Translations under genes and position numbers: made by a program | Source: Melastoma dodecandrum | Taxonomy: Eukaryota; Streptophyta; Magnoliopsida; Myrtales; Melastomataceae | Direction: 5' to 3' | DNA: 64,000 nt | NCBI GenBank assembly: GCA_029817715.1 | Contig: JARUPY010000292.1 | Coordinates: 3,675,001-3,739,000 of the forward strand | In this document: positions 55,722 through 64,000 of the stretch, in pieces | Layout: the number at the start of each line of letters is the position of its first letter | Numbering within the stretch: the stretch's first letter is position 1 | The notes under the pieces: model-generated | Database searches by the model: none | What the model saw: only the letters and a program-made list of their open reading frames with translations | What the model was told of the DNA's origin: nothing

Positions 55722-56383
55722 GCGACCAGAACCCGGCTGGCGAACTGCACCCCGTAGGTCGAGGCCGCGGTGAGCGCCTCGAAGAACGCCTCGGTCATGC
55801 CGGGCGAGCCGGCCTCCGCGGTCTTGGGCTGCTCGGTCTTCGGGCGGGTGACGGTGGCGGCGCAGCCCTGCGGCGCCCCGGCCAGCGTCGCGGCGTCGGA
55901 CCCCTCCGCGAACGCGAAGGCGACGAAATAGGTCGGGTCGTAGACCTCCAGGGCGGCGACCCCCCGCCCCTGCTGGACCGGAGTCTTCAGCGGCAGCAAG
56001 AAGGTCATGACCAGGGCCTTGTCCTCCATGCGGGCCGCCGGCTCCTTCGGATCGGCGAAGGGCTGGTCCCTGCCGCCGACCTTCAGCTTGGTGAAGTAGC
56101 CGAACTCCGCGAGGTTGGCGGTGTTCTCGGCGGCGAGCCCGGCCAGTTCGTCGGGGCTGAGCTTGCCGTCCTTGTTGGTGTCGAGGCCCTGCGTGACGAA
56201 GGCGGTGTATTCCGGGTCGAAGCTCCACGTGTCGCGCACGCCGACGAGCTTGCCGCCCTCGTAGACGAGCTGCGCCTTGGCGGTGACCCAGACATGGGGG
56301 TGGGCGGAGGCGGCCGAGGCGGCGCACACGAGGCCGGTGGCGAGGAGGGCGAGCCGTTTCAGGCGGTGCGCGGCGATCAGCAT
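55712..56383 (-). CDS. DUF1007-family periplasmic protein
   Basis: A 223-residue protein starting MLIAAHRLKRLALLATGLVCAASAASAHPHVWVTAKAQLVYEGG. It has a signal peptide of about 27 residues followed at once by the DUF1007 motif HPHVW. A possible EF-hand loop, DTNKDGKLSPDEL, lies near residues 68-80. It ends LVACP. DUF1007 genes are usually paired with NicO transporters, as here, and may hand over metal in the periplasm. The GTG 12 bases upstream is an alternative start. Confidence 0.85.
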   Translation of the reverse strand: MLIAAHRLKRLALLATGLVCAASAASAHPHVWVTAKAQLVYEGGKLVGVRDTWSFDPEYTAFVTQGLDTNKDGKLSPDELAGLAAENTANLAEFGYFTKLKVGGRDQPFADPKEPAARMEDKALVMTFLLPLKTPVQQGRGVAALEVYDPTYFVAFAFAEGSDAATLAGAPQGCAATVTRPKTEQPKTAEAGSPGMTEAFFEALTAASTYGVQFASRVLVACP

Positions 56384-56480
56384 GGGCGGAGGCACGCTCG
56401 CGGCGGGAGGAATGGTCGGGCCTGCCCGTCCTCGCCTGTCGGTTGGGCGAAAGCGAGGCGCCCGCCCGGACCGGTTCCGC

Positions 56481-57392
56481 TCACTCGCCCGCGTCGAGGC
56501 CCATGAGCTGGAAGCTCACCCGCAGGTCGTTCGACATCGGGATGTCGAGGCGCTCGCCGTTGGGCAGGCGCTTGAGGAACCAGCGTTCGTAGGTCCAGCG
56601 CAGGGCCCGCGATTCGGCGAGCCGCGTGAAGGTCTGCTGCACGATGCCGGCGAATTCCGGATCGTCCTTGCGGAACATGATGCCGTAGGGCTCGTAGGAG
56701 AGCTTGTCGGGCAGCACCGTGTAGTTCGACCCGTCCTGCGCGTCCGTGGCGATCAGCCCGTAGAGCAGCACGTCGTCGGTCGCGAAGGCGTCGGCCTTGC
56801 CGGCCTTCACCATCGCGTAGGAGGCGGCGTGGTCGGGGGCCGTCACCACCTGCGCGTCGATCTTCAGCCGGGCGAGCTGGTCGCGCACGGCCTTCTCGTT
56901 GGTGGTGCCGGCGGTGACCACCACGGTCTTGCCGCCGAGGTCGCGGTAGGAGGCGATGCCCGAGCCCCGCTTCACCAGGAGCTGCGTCGCGCTGATGTAA
57001 TCCACCGGCGAGAACGCGACCTGCCTGCGCCGCTCGGCATTGGCGGTGGTCGAGCCGCATTCGAGGTCGATCTTGCCGGAGGCCACCGCGCCGATGCGCG
57101 TCTCGGCGGTGACGGGTGCGTAGCGGATCTTCACCGGCCGGCCGATCGCCGCCTGGATGTCGTCGGCGATCTCGCCGCAGAGGTCGATGGCGTAGCCGAT
57201 CGCCTGGGGGCTGCCGTCCGGAGTCTTGCCCTCTACGAAGGAGAACGGCACCGAGCTCTCCCGGTAGCCGAGCACGATCTCGCCGCGCTCGGCGACGCTC
57301 TTGAGCGTTCCCGTCAGCACCTCGATGGCGGAAGCCGGGGATGCGCCCGCCAGGGCCAGGACCAGAACCGCGACGCGCCGCATCGTCATCAT
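56481..57392 (-). CDS. amino-acid ABC transporter substrate-binding protein
   Basis: A 303-residue periplasmic protein of the SBP_bac_3 family. A signal peptide (about 1-21, ending ASPASA) precedes the mature part: LGYRESSVPFSFVEGKTPDGSPQAIGYAIDLC, GKIDLECGSTTANAERRRQVAFSP, GKTVVVTAGTTNEKAV and GKADAFATDDVLL. These are typical of glutamate/aspartate-type binders. The start is the ATG complemented at 57390-57392 after a GGAGGGCGG site. No permease or ATPase gene is adjacent. Confidence 0.92.
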   Translation of the reverse strand: MMTMRRVAVLVLALAGASPASAIEVLTGTLKSVAERGEIVLGYRESSVPFSFVEGKTPDGSPQAIGYAIDLCGEIADDIQAAIGRPVKIRYAPVTAETRIGAVASGKIDLECGSTTANAERRRQVAFSPVDYISATQLLVKRGSGIASYRDLGGKTVVVTAGTTNEKAVRDQLARLKIDAQVVTAPDHAASYAMVKAGKADAFATDDVLLYGLIATDAQDGSNYTVLPDKLSYEPYGIMFRKDDPEFAGIVQQTFTRLAESRALRWTYERWFLKRLPNGERLDIPMSNDLRVSFQLMGLDAGE

Positions 57393-57460
57393 CCGCCCTC
57401 CGGGGCGCACCGAACAGGTCACATACGTTCGAGAGCGCCGGGGCGCTCCCAACCATCCCG

Positions 57461-57572
57461 CTCATCCTGAGGCGCCGCAGCGCAGCGGAGGCCGCGAAGG
57501 AGCTTTCCAGAACGCACCGCGATCCCTGGAGCCCTCCTTCGAGGCCCGCAGCGCGAGCACCTCAGGATGAGG
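57461..57572. repeat. dispersed palindromic repeat, copy C
   Basis: It opens CTCATCCTGAGGCGCCGCAG and closes GAGCACCTCAGGATGAGG. The outer arms are near-inverse copies, like copies A and B. Confidence 0.85.
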
Positions 57573-57650
57573 GGGACGGGTTGGACGGTCGTCCTTCGCC
57601 GCGCCTCATCGGACGCCGATCTCGCGAAACCGGCGTCCACGAACCGGCCG

Positions 57651-58931
57651 CTACTCCGCCGGCGACACCACGGTCCCGACATGGTCGAGGCGCTGGTCGG
57701 TGGCGCTGAGCTGCCCCTCCCACTTGGCGACCGCCACCGTGGCGACGCTGTTGCCCAGCACGTTGGTGGCCGAGCGGCCCATGTCGAGGAACTGGTCGAT
57801 GCCGATGATCAGCAGCAGCCCCGCCTCCGGGATGTTGAACTGCGTCAGCGTCGCCGAGATCACCACCAGCGAGGCGCGGGGCACGCCGGCCATGCCCTTC
57901 GAGGTCACCATCAGCAGGAACAGCATCGTGAGCTGCTGACCCCAGGTCAGCGGGATGTTGTAGGCCTGCGCGATGAACATCACCGCGAAGGTGCAGTACA
58001 TCATCGAGCCGTCGAGGTTGAACGAGTAGCCCATCGGCAGCACGAACGAGGTGATGCGGTTGGGCACGCCGAACTCTTCGAGGTTGGTCAGCATCTTCGG
58101 ATAGGCCGCCTCGCTCGACGCGGTCGAGAAGGCGAGCACGAAGGGCTCCTTGATCAGGTTGATCAGACGCATGATGCCGTTGCCCCCGAGCAGCAGGAAG
58201 CCGACGCCCATCAGCAGCGACCAGAGCACCGCGAGGCCGATGTAGAACTCGATCAGGAACTTGCCGTAGGTGATCAGCACCCCGATGCCCTGCGTGGTGA
58301 TGGTCGCGGCGATCGCGGCGAACACCGCCACGGGGGCGAACATCATGACGTAGCCCGTCACCTTCAGCATGACGTCGGCCACGCCCTCGATGCCCTTGGC
58401 CAGGAAGTGCCCTTTCTCGCCGAGCGCAGCGAGCGCCACGCCGAAGAAGATCGAGAAGACCACGATCTGCAGGATCTCGTTGTTGGCCATCGCCTCCACG
58501 GCGCTCTTGGGCACGAGGTGGGTGACGAACTCCTTGAGCGAGAGCGAGGCCGTCTTCAGCCCCGTGCCGGCGCCGACATCGGGCAGCGGCAGGTTCAGGT
58601 TCACCCCCGGCTGCATGAGGTTGACCAGGACGAGGCCCAGCATCAGCGAGCAGAACGAGGCGCCCACGAACCAGAGCAGCGCCTTGCCGCCGACCCGGCC
58701 CACCGCGGCCGTGTCGCCAAGATGAGCGATGCCGACCACGAGTGTCGAAAAAACGAGCGGTGCGATGATCATCTTGATCAACCGCAGGAACACATCGGAG
58801 ACCAGCGCGATGTAGCCGGCGATCTCTTTGGCGGTCTGTGGATCCGGCCACGTGATACTGCAGGCGTAGCCGACTGCGATCCCGAGGAGCATGCCGACGA
58901 AGATCATCGTCGTGAGCCGCGAACCCGTCAT
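57651..58931 (-). CDS. dctA: C4-dicarboxylate transporter DctA
   Basis: A 426-residue sodium/proton-dicarboxylate symporter of the DAACS family. Typical: IKMIIAPLVFSTLVVGIA, the Ser-rich hairpin in FSTASSEAAYPKML, GYSFNLDGSMMYC, and GVPRASLVVISATL. It imports succinate, malate or fumarate, feeding the TCA enzymes encoded earlier in the window. The start is the ATG complemented at 58929-58931. Confidence 0.95.
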   Translation of the reverse strand: MTGSRLTTMIFVGMLLGIAVGYACSITWPDPQTAKEIAGYIALVSDVFLRLIKMIIAPLVFSTLVVGIAHLGDTAAVGRVGGKALLWFVGASFCSLMLGLVLVNLMQPGVNLNLPLPDVGAGTGLKTASLSLKEFVTHLVPKSAVEAMANNEILQIVVFSIFFGVALAALGEKGHFLAKGIEGVADVMLKVTGYVMMFAPVAVFAAIAATITTQGIGVLITYGKFLIEFYIGLAVLWSLLMGVGFLLLGGNGIMRLINLIKEPFVLAFSTASSEAAYPKMLTNLEEFGVPNRITSFVLPMGYSFNLDGSMMYCTFAVMFIAQAYNIPLTWGQQLTMLFLLMVTSKGMAGVPRASLVVISATLTQFNIPEAGLLLIIGIDQFLDMGRSATNVLGNSVATVAVAKWEGQLSATDQRLDHVGTVVSPAE

Positions 58932-59173
58932 CGGTACTGCTCCTCGCTGGGCTCGGGATGAGCGACCATTAAAGTTCGTTAACGTGACGCACGAATTGCG
59001 CCATGCGCAAGCCCATCCGGGGCCATTACTGGCATGGTCGACTGTTTTCACGCGACGCTCGCGCGAGGATGAAACCTGTGGCCGGTGTGCTACGGCTGCG
59101 GTACGGGACTTGCGGCGACGACCCGCCTGCGCCGGGCGCAGGCGGCGGAAGAATCGAGCGCGCGCGAGAGTAC

Positions 59174-60091
59174 ATGGACGTCTTCGTACAGCAGCTCATC
59201 AACGGGCTGACACTCGGCTCGATCTACGGCCTGATCGCGATCGGCTACACGATGGTGTTCGGCATCATCGGCATGGTGAACTTCGCCCACGGCGACGTCT
59301 TCATGGTCTCCTGCTTCATCGCGCTGATCACCTTCCTGCTGCTGACGGTCTGGCTCGGAATCAGCTCGATCGCGCTGGCCTTCCTGGTCGTGCTGGTGGT
59401 CGCGATGGCGCTCACCGCCCTGTGGGGCTGGGCGATCGAGCGGGTCGCCTACCGGCCCCTGCGCGGCTCGTTCCGGCTGGCGCCGCTGATCTCGGCGATC
59501 GGCGTGTCGATCTTCCTGTCGAACTTCGTGCAGGTGGTGCAGGGCGCGCGCAACAAGCCGACCCCGCCGATGTTCTCGGGCGGACTCACCCTGTTCGAGC
59601 GCGACGGCTACGCGGTGTTCCTGGCCTGGAAGCAGGTGCTGATCATGGCGGTGACCGCCGTGCTGCTCACCGGCTTCTGGTATCTCGTGCAGCGCACGCC
59701 CTTCGGCCGCGCCCAGCGCGCCTGCGAGCAGGACCGCAAGATGGCGGCGCTCCTCGGGATCGACGTCGACCGGACGATCTCGCTGACCTTCGTGCTGGGC
59801 GCCGCCCTGGCGGCGGTCGCGGGCGTCCTCTACCTGATGTATTACGGCGTGGTGTCGTTCTCGGACGGGTTCGTGCCCGGCGTGAAGGCCTTCACCGCGG
59901 CGGTGCTGGGCGGCATCGGCTCGCTCCCCGGCGCTGTGCTCGGCGGGCTGATCATCGGCCTGATCGAGACCTTCTGGTCCGCCTACTTCTCCATCGAGTA
60001 CAAGGACGTCGCCGCCTTCTCGATCCTGGCGATCGTGCTGATCTTCATGCCCTCGGGCATCCTCGGCCGGCCCGAGGTCGAGAAAGTCTGA
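59174..60091 (+). CDS. livH: branched-chain amino acid ABC permease LivH
   Basis: A 305-residue permease. It begins MDVFVQQLINGLTLGSIYGLIAIGYTMVFGIIGMVNFAHGD, the standard LivH start, and ends MPSGILGRPEVEKV. About eight helices. Its stop overlaps the livM start by one base (TGATG). Divergent from dctA, 242 bases between starts. Confidence 0.96.
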   Translation: MDVFVQQLINGLTLGSIYGLIAIGYTMVFGIIGMVNFAHGDVFMVSCFIALITFLLLTVWLGISSIALAFLVVLVVAMALTALWGWAIERVAYRPLRGSFRLAPLISAIGVSIFLSNFVQVVQGARNKPTPPMFSGGLTLFERDGYAVFLAWKQVLIMAVTAVLLTGFWYLVQRTPFGRAQRACEQDRKMAALLGIDVDRTISLTFVLGAALAAVAGVLYLMYYGVVSFSDGFVPGVKAFTAAVLGGIGSLPGAVLGGLIIGLIETFWSAYFSIEYKDVAAFSILAIVLIFMPSGILGRPEVEKV

Positions 60092-61011
60092 TGGCCGCCC
60101 CGCAGACTGCCCTTCCCGGCTCCGCGATGGCCGGCATCCTGCGCGACGCCGCCCTCTACGCCCTCGTCACCTTCGGCCTGTGCGTGCCGCTCATCGCCTA
60201 CCGCACCGATCCCGGGCCGGGGACCGAGCTGGTGCTCGTCCCGCGCTGGGGGCTGGTGGCGGCGCTGTGCGCGGCGATCTTCGTCGCCCGGATCGTGCAA
60301 AGGCTGGTGCTGCTGCGCCGGGACGCGCGGCGGGCGCTGACCCCCTCCCCGGCCCAGGCCACCGAGGCGGTCCACGGCGAGCCCGATGCCGGCCAGAAGA
60401 CCTCGAAGGTCGGGCTCTACCTGTTCATCGCCATTGCCCTCACCCTGCCGGTCCTGGCGGCGCTCGCCACCGGCGGCCTGTCCTCGGCCCGCTACTGGAT
60501 CGACCTCGGCATCCTGATCCTGACCTACGTGATGCTCGGCTGGGGCCTGAACATCGTGGTCGGCCTCGCGGGCCTGCTCGACCTCGGCTACGTCGCCTTC
60601 TACGCGGTCGGCGCCTATTCCTACGCCCTGCTGTCGACCACCTTCGGCCTGTCCTTCTGGATCTGCCTGCCGCTCGCCGGCCTGTTCGCCGGCCTGTGGG
60701 GCATGATTCTCGGCTTCCCGGTGCTGCGCCTGCGCGGCGACTACCTCGCCATCGTCACCCTGGCCTTCGGCGAGATCATCCGCCTCGTCCTGATCAACTG
60801 GACCGACGTGACCGGGGGCGGTGCCGGCATCTCGTCGATCCCGCGGGCGACCTTCTTCGGGCTTCCCTTCACGGCGGGCGATGGCGGGTTCGCGGCGACC
60901 TTCGGCATCCCGTACGATTCGATGCACCGGCTCGTGTTCCTGTACTACCTGATCCTGGGGCTCGCCCTGATCACCAACTTCGTGACCCTGCGCCTGCGCC
61001 GCCTGCCGATC

Positions 61012-61049
<38 letters not shown>

Positions 61050-61485
61050 CTGCCGGTCGCTCGGCATCAACACCACGGCCACGAAGCTCACCGCCTTTGC
61101 CCTCGGGGCAGCGTTCGGCGGCTTTGCGGGTTCGTTCTTCGCGGTGCGCCAGGGCTTCATCAGCCCGGAGAGCTTCAACTTTCTGGAGAGCGCCATCATC
61201 CTGGCGATCGTCGTGCTCGGCGGCATGGGCAGCCAGGTCGGTGTGGCGATCGCCGCGGTGGCGATGGTCGGCGGGCCGGAGATGCTGAGGAACCTCGGCT
61301 TCCTGAAGGCCGTGTTCGGCGAGGGCTTCGACCCCAACGAGTATCGCCTGCTCCTGTTCGGCCTCGCCATGGTGGCCATGATGGTCTGGCGGCCCCGCGG
61401 GCTGATCTCGGTGCGGCTGCCCTCGGTCTCTCTCGGCGAGCGCCGCGCCGTCTCGGGCGCCCATGTCAGCGAGGGGCACGGCTGA
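60091..61485 (+). CDS. livM: branched-chain amino acid ABC permease LivM
   Basis: A 464-residue permease. An extra N-terminal part (two hydrophobic segments, about 15-75, and a charged stretch to about 110) precedes the LivM core with [29 protein letters not shown] and [22 protein letters not shown]. The extension fits the DUF3382-type N-terminus of high-affinity LivM. Overlaps livG by one base. Confidence 0.96.
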
Positions 61486-62393
61486 TGGCGACGCATCCGG
61501 ATATCCGGGCGGCGGCCTCGGCCCCGCCGGTGCTTGCGGTCGAGCACCTTACCATGCGGTTCGGCGGTCTCGTCGCCGTCTCCGACCTGTCCTTCGCGGC
61601 CCGGCGCGGCGACATCACCGCGCTGATCGGCCCGAACGGGGCCGGCAAGACCACCGTGTTCAACTGCATCACCGGCTTCTACAAGCCGACCGAGGGCATG
61701 CTGACCCTGGCGCACGCGGACGGGACCACGCATCTGCTGGAGCGGCTGCCGAACCACGAGGTGAACCGCACCGCCCGGGTGGCGCGCACCTTTCAGAACA
61801 TCCGCCTGTTCCAGGGCATGACGGTGCTGGAGAACCTGCTGGTCGCCCAGCACAAGCCGCTGATGCGCGCCTCCGGCTACACGATCCTCGGGCTCCTCGG
61901 CCTCAAGAGCTTCCGGGACGCGCAGGACGCCGCCATTGAGCGCGCCAAGGCGTGGCTGACGCGCATCGACCTGATGAAGCGGGCCGACGATCCGGCCGGC
62001 GCCCTGCCCTACGGTGCCCAGCGCCGCCTGGAGATCGCCCGGGCCATGTGCACCGATCCGGTGCTGCTCTGCCTCGACGAGCCGGCGGCGGGCCTCAACC
62101 CGCGGGAATCGGCCGAGCTGAACGGCCTCCTGCGCCATATCCGGGACGCGCACGACACCTCGGTCCTGCTGATCGAGCACGACATGTCGGTGGTGATGGA
62201 GATCTCCGACCACGTCGTGGTGCTGGATTACGGCACCAAGATCGCCGACGGGCGCCCGGAGGAGGTCCGCGACGACCCCAAGGTCATCGCCGCCTATCTC
62301 GGCGTCGAGGACGAGGAGGTGGAGGCCGTGGAGGCCGAGGTCGGGATCAGCGTGCCGCACGGGGACGACGCCCATACGGGAGCCTCGGCATGA
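61485..62393 (+). CDS. livG: branched-chain amino acid ABC ATPase LivG
   Basis: A 302-residue ATPase. Walker A is [10 protein letters not shown], the signature is [14 protein letters not shown], Walker B is [13 protein letters not shown], and the switch His is in [12 protein letters not shown]. The C-terminal 30 residues are Glu-rich ([14 protein letters not shown]). It overlaps livF by four bases (ATGA). Confidence 0.96.
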   Translation: MATHPDIRAAASAPPVLAVEHLTMRFGGLVAVSDLSFAARRGDITALIGPNGAGKTTVFNCITGFYKPTEGMLTLAHADGTTHLLERLPNHEVNRTARVARTFQNIRLFQGMTVLENLLVAQHKPLMRASGYTILGLLGLKSFRDAQDAAIERAKAWLTRIDLMKRADDPAGALPYGAQRRLEIARAMCTDPVLLCLDEPAAGLNPRESAELNGLLRHIRDAHDTSVLLIEHDMSVVMEISDHVVVLDYGTKIADGRPEEVRDDPKVIAAYLGVEDEEVEAVEAEVGISVPHGDDAHTGASA

Positions 62394-63187
62394 GCGTCGC
62401 CGGCATCAACGTCCTGGTCGAGGAGACCCGGGCGATCCAGGCGGGGCGTAAGCCGCCGCTCCTCGCGGTGCGGGATGTCTCGACCTACTACGGCAGCGTC
62501 GCCGCGCTCCGGGGCGTCGACATGGATGTCGCCGAGGGCGAGATCGTCACGCTGATCGGCGCCAACGGTGCCGGCAAGTCGACCCTGATGATGACGATCT
62601 TCGGCAGCCCCCAGGCGCGCTCGGGGACGATCACCTATGACGGGCGCGACATCACCCGGATGCCGACCCACGCCATCGCCCGGCTGGGCATCGCCCAGTC
62701 GCCGGAGGGGCGCCGGGTCTTCCCGCGCATGAGCGTCTACGAGAATCTCCAGATGGGCGCGGCGCTCCATGACGGGCGCTTCTTCGCCGAGGATCTGGAG
62801 AAGGTCTGCGCCCTGTTCCCGCGGGTGAAGGAGCGCCTCAACCAGCGCGCCGGTACCATGTCGGGGGGCGAGCAGCAGATGCTGGCCATCGCCCGGGCGC
62901 TGATGAGCCGCCCACGCCTGCTGCTCCTCGACGAGCCCTCGCTCGGCCTCGCGCCGCTCGTGGTGAAGGGCATCTTCGACGCGATCCGGGAGCTGAACCG
63001 GACCGAGGGCATGACGATCTTCCTCGTCGAGCAGAACGCCTACCACGCCCTGAAGCTCGCCCATCGCGGCTACGTGCTGGTCAACGGCCGGGTCACGATG
63101 AGCGGCACGGGCCGCGCGCTCCTGGACGATCCGAACGTCCAGGCCGCCTATCTGGAGGGGGGCCATGCCGGCCCGGTCGGGGCATGA
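62390..63187 (+). CDS. livF: branched-chain amino acid ABC ATPase LivF
   Basis: A 265-residue ATPase. Walker A is IGANGAGKST, the signature is TMSGGEQQMLAIARAL, Walker B is LLLLDEPSLGLA, and the switch His is replaced by Gln-rich FLVEQNAYHAL as is usual for LivF. A short N-terminal extension ([22 protein letters not shown]) is present. Confidence 0.96.
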   Translation: MSVAGINVLVEETRAIQAGRKPPLLAVRDVSTYYGSVAALRGVDMDVAEGEIVTLIGANGAGKSTLMMTIFGSPQARSGTITYDGRDITRMPTHAIARLGIAQSPEGRRVFPRMSVYENLQMGAALHDGRFFAEDLEKVCALFPRVKERLNQRAGTMSGGEQQMLAIARALMSRPRLLLLDEPSLGLAPLVVKGIFDAIRELNRTEGMTIFLVEQNAYHALKLAHRGYVLVNGRVTMSGTGRALLDDPNVQAAYLEGGHAGPVGA

Positions 63188-63248
63188 GCATGCTTTCGGT
63201 TGATGACGGTGAGGCGCACATGAGCCGAAGCAATCGACCGGACATCAT

Positions 63249-63626
63249 ATGACCATGCTGCAGGGTGTCCTCTTCGAGGAGCCGTCGGCCTGGCTGTTCC
63301 TGCTCGTCACCGTGGTGATGGGCGGCTGGGCCGGCTGGATGGCCGCGCGCGGCATCGCCCGGGGCTGGCGGCCGTTCTGGCAATGCGCCCTGGCGCTGCT
63401 CCTCGTGGCCGCCGCCGTGCGCTTCATCCACTACGCCCTGTTTTCGGGCACGCTGCTGTCGCTGCACTACTATGCGGTCGACGCGGTCGTCGTCATGATC
63501 ATCGGCGCGGCGGGATTCCGATTCACGCGGACGCGCCAGATGACGAGCCAGTACCGCTGGCTCTACGAGAAGACCTCACCGCTGACATGGCGCGAACGGG
63601 CGCCCGCAGCGGGCGGGGTCCGATGA
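63249..63626 (+). CDS. small membrane protein of the liv operon (DUF6867-like)
   Basis: A 125-residue protein with three hydrophobic segments (about 12-33, 42-63, 72-90) and a hydrophilic C-terminus with RTRQMTSQYRWLYEKTSPLTWRERAP. It lies between livF and the binding-protein gene on the same strand, so it is probably co-transcribed and may assist the transporter. The family name is from memory; function unknown. Confidence 0.75.
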   Translation: MTMLQGVLFEEPSAWLFLLVTVVMGGWAGWMAARGIARGWRPFWQCALALLLVAAAVRFIHYALFSGTLLSLHYYAVDAVVVMIIGAAGFRFTRTRQMTSQYRWLYEKTSPLTWRERAPAAGGVR

Positions 63627-63675
63627 GTGCGGCCGGATCCGCACGTGCGGTCCTGACGATAAGGGGAAGTACGCG

Positions 63676-64000
63676 ATGAGATCGATTCTGCTGGCCGGGC
63701 TCGCCCTCGGCGCCATGATCGCGGGGGCGCAGGCCGCCGAGGTCAAGCTCGGCATCGCTGCGCCGATCACCGGCAACAGCGCCGCCATCGGCGCGCAGCT
63801 CAAGAACGGCGCGAGCCAGGCGGTCGAGGACCTCAACAAGGCCGGCACCATCAAGGGCACGACGCTCTCGGTCACGGTGGGCGACGACGCCTCCGATCCG
63901 AAGCAGGGCGTCTCGGTGGCCAACAAGTTCGCCAGCGACGGCGTGAAGATGGTGGTCGGCTCGTTCAACTCGGGCGTGTCGATCCCGGCCTCGGACGTCT
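63676..64000 (+). CDS. branched-chain amino acid ABC substrate-binding protein, 5' part
   Basis: The gene runs off the window's right edge; 108 residues are visible. A signal peptide (MRSILLAGLALGAMIAGAQA) is followed by the LivJ/LivK-type mature start EVKLGIAAPITGNSAAIGAQLKNGASQAVEDLNKAG and VVGSFNSGVSIPAS. It would deliver leucine, isoleucine, valine or a related ligand to LivHMGF encoded just upstream. Confidence 0.95.
   Translation, partial: MRSILLAGLALGAMIAGAQAAEVKLGIAAPITGNSAAIGAQLKNGASQAVEDLNKAGTIKGTTLSVTVGDDASDPKQGVSVANKFASDGVKMVVGSFNSGVSIPASDV

Overview
The window is high-GC DNA with almost continuous coding on both strands and the gene content of an alphaproteobacterium of the order Hyphomicrobiales, most probably Methylobacterium or a close relative. 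The clues are the mdh-sucC-sucD-sucA-odhB-lpdA cluster, an EcfG-type sigma factor, a cobalt-type nitrile hydratase, a complete liv transporter set with an extra small membrane gene, and several families of short intergenic palindromic repeats. The genus call is inference from gene content, not from a database search.

Layout. 1-4.4 kb: the 3' end of pnp, small membrane proteins, and a RidA gene translationally coupled to a polyamine-type binding protein. 4.8-10.8 kb: a coiled-coil/zinc-ribbon membrane protein, a repeat-rich stretch, an IS3-family element (6731-8071) that splits a small gene, a solitary SF2 helicase and an XRE regulator. 11.2-15 kb: tRNA-Tyr with a clear promoter, ruvC, an AhpD-like protein, an YnfA-like protein, xerC and a tandem-receiver protein. 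15.4-25.3 kb: a seven-gene minus-strand TCA-cycle block (mdh, sucC, sucD, sucA, odhB, an SDR gene, lpdA), which supplies malate dehydrogenase, succinyl-CoA synthetase and all parts of the 2-oxoglutarate dehydrogenase complex. 25.7-30.3 kb: a TetR regulator, gloB, a methyltransferase, a MarC-family protein and a multi-pass membrane protein.

30.3-31.3 kb is about 1 kb without a convincing gene, AT-rich in part. It leads into a coupled pair (MinD/ParA-type ATPase plus small membrane protein) that resembles plasmid TraL/TraM or StbB/StbC modules. 32.6-40.3 kb: a di-haem peroxidase, penicillin-binding protein 1C, and a very large MFS/PlsC/acyl-ACP synthetase fusion. 40.4-47.1 kb: an SDR, a rubredoxin-like/metallo-beta-lactamase fusion, a chemoreceptor carrying a C-terminal globin domain, and the nitrile hydratase genes. 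47.3-50.8 kb: a sigma factor with a NepR-like N-terminal extension, dnaN and recF. 50.8-58.9 kb: a second chemoreceptor, glyoxalase I, a histidine phosphatase, a NicO/DUF1007 metal-transport pair, an orphan amino-acid binding protein and dctA. 59.2-64 kb: livH-livM-livG-livF, a small membrane gene and the start of the liv binding protein.

The most unusual items are the chemoreceptor-globin fusion (42614-45139), the apparent NepR-EcfG fusion (47308-48012), the two-receiver protein with complementary loss of catalytic residues (14176-15033), the chromosomal TraL/StbB-like pair (31276-32513), and the clean IS insertion whose host gene can be read across both junctions.
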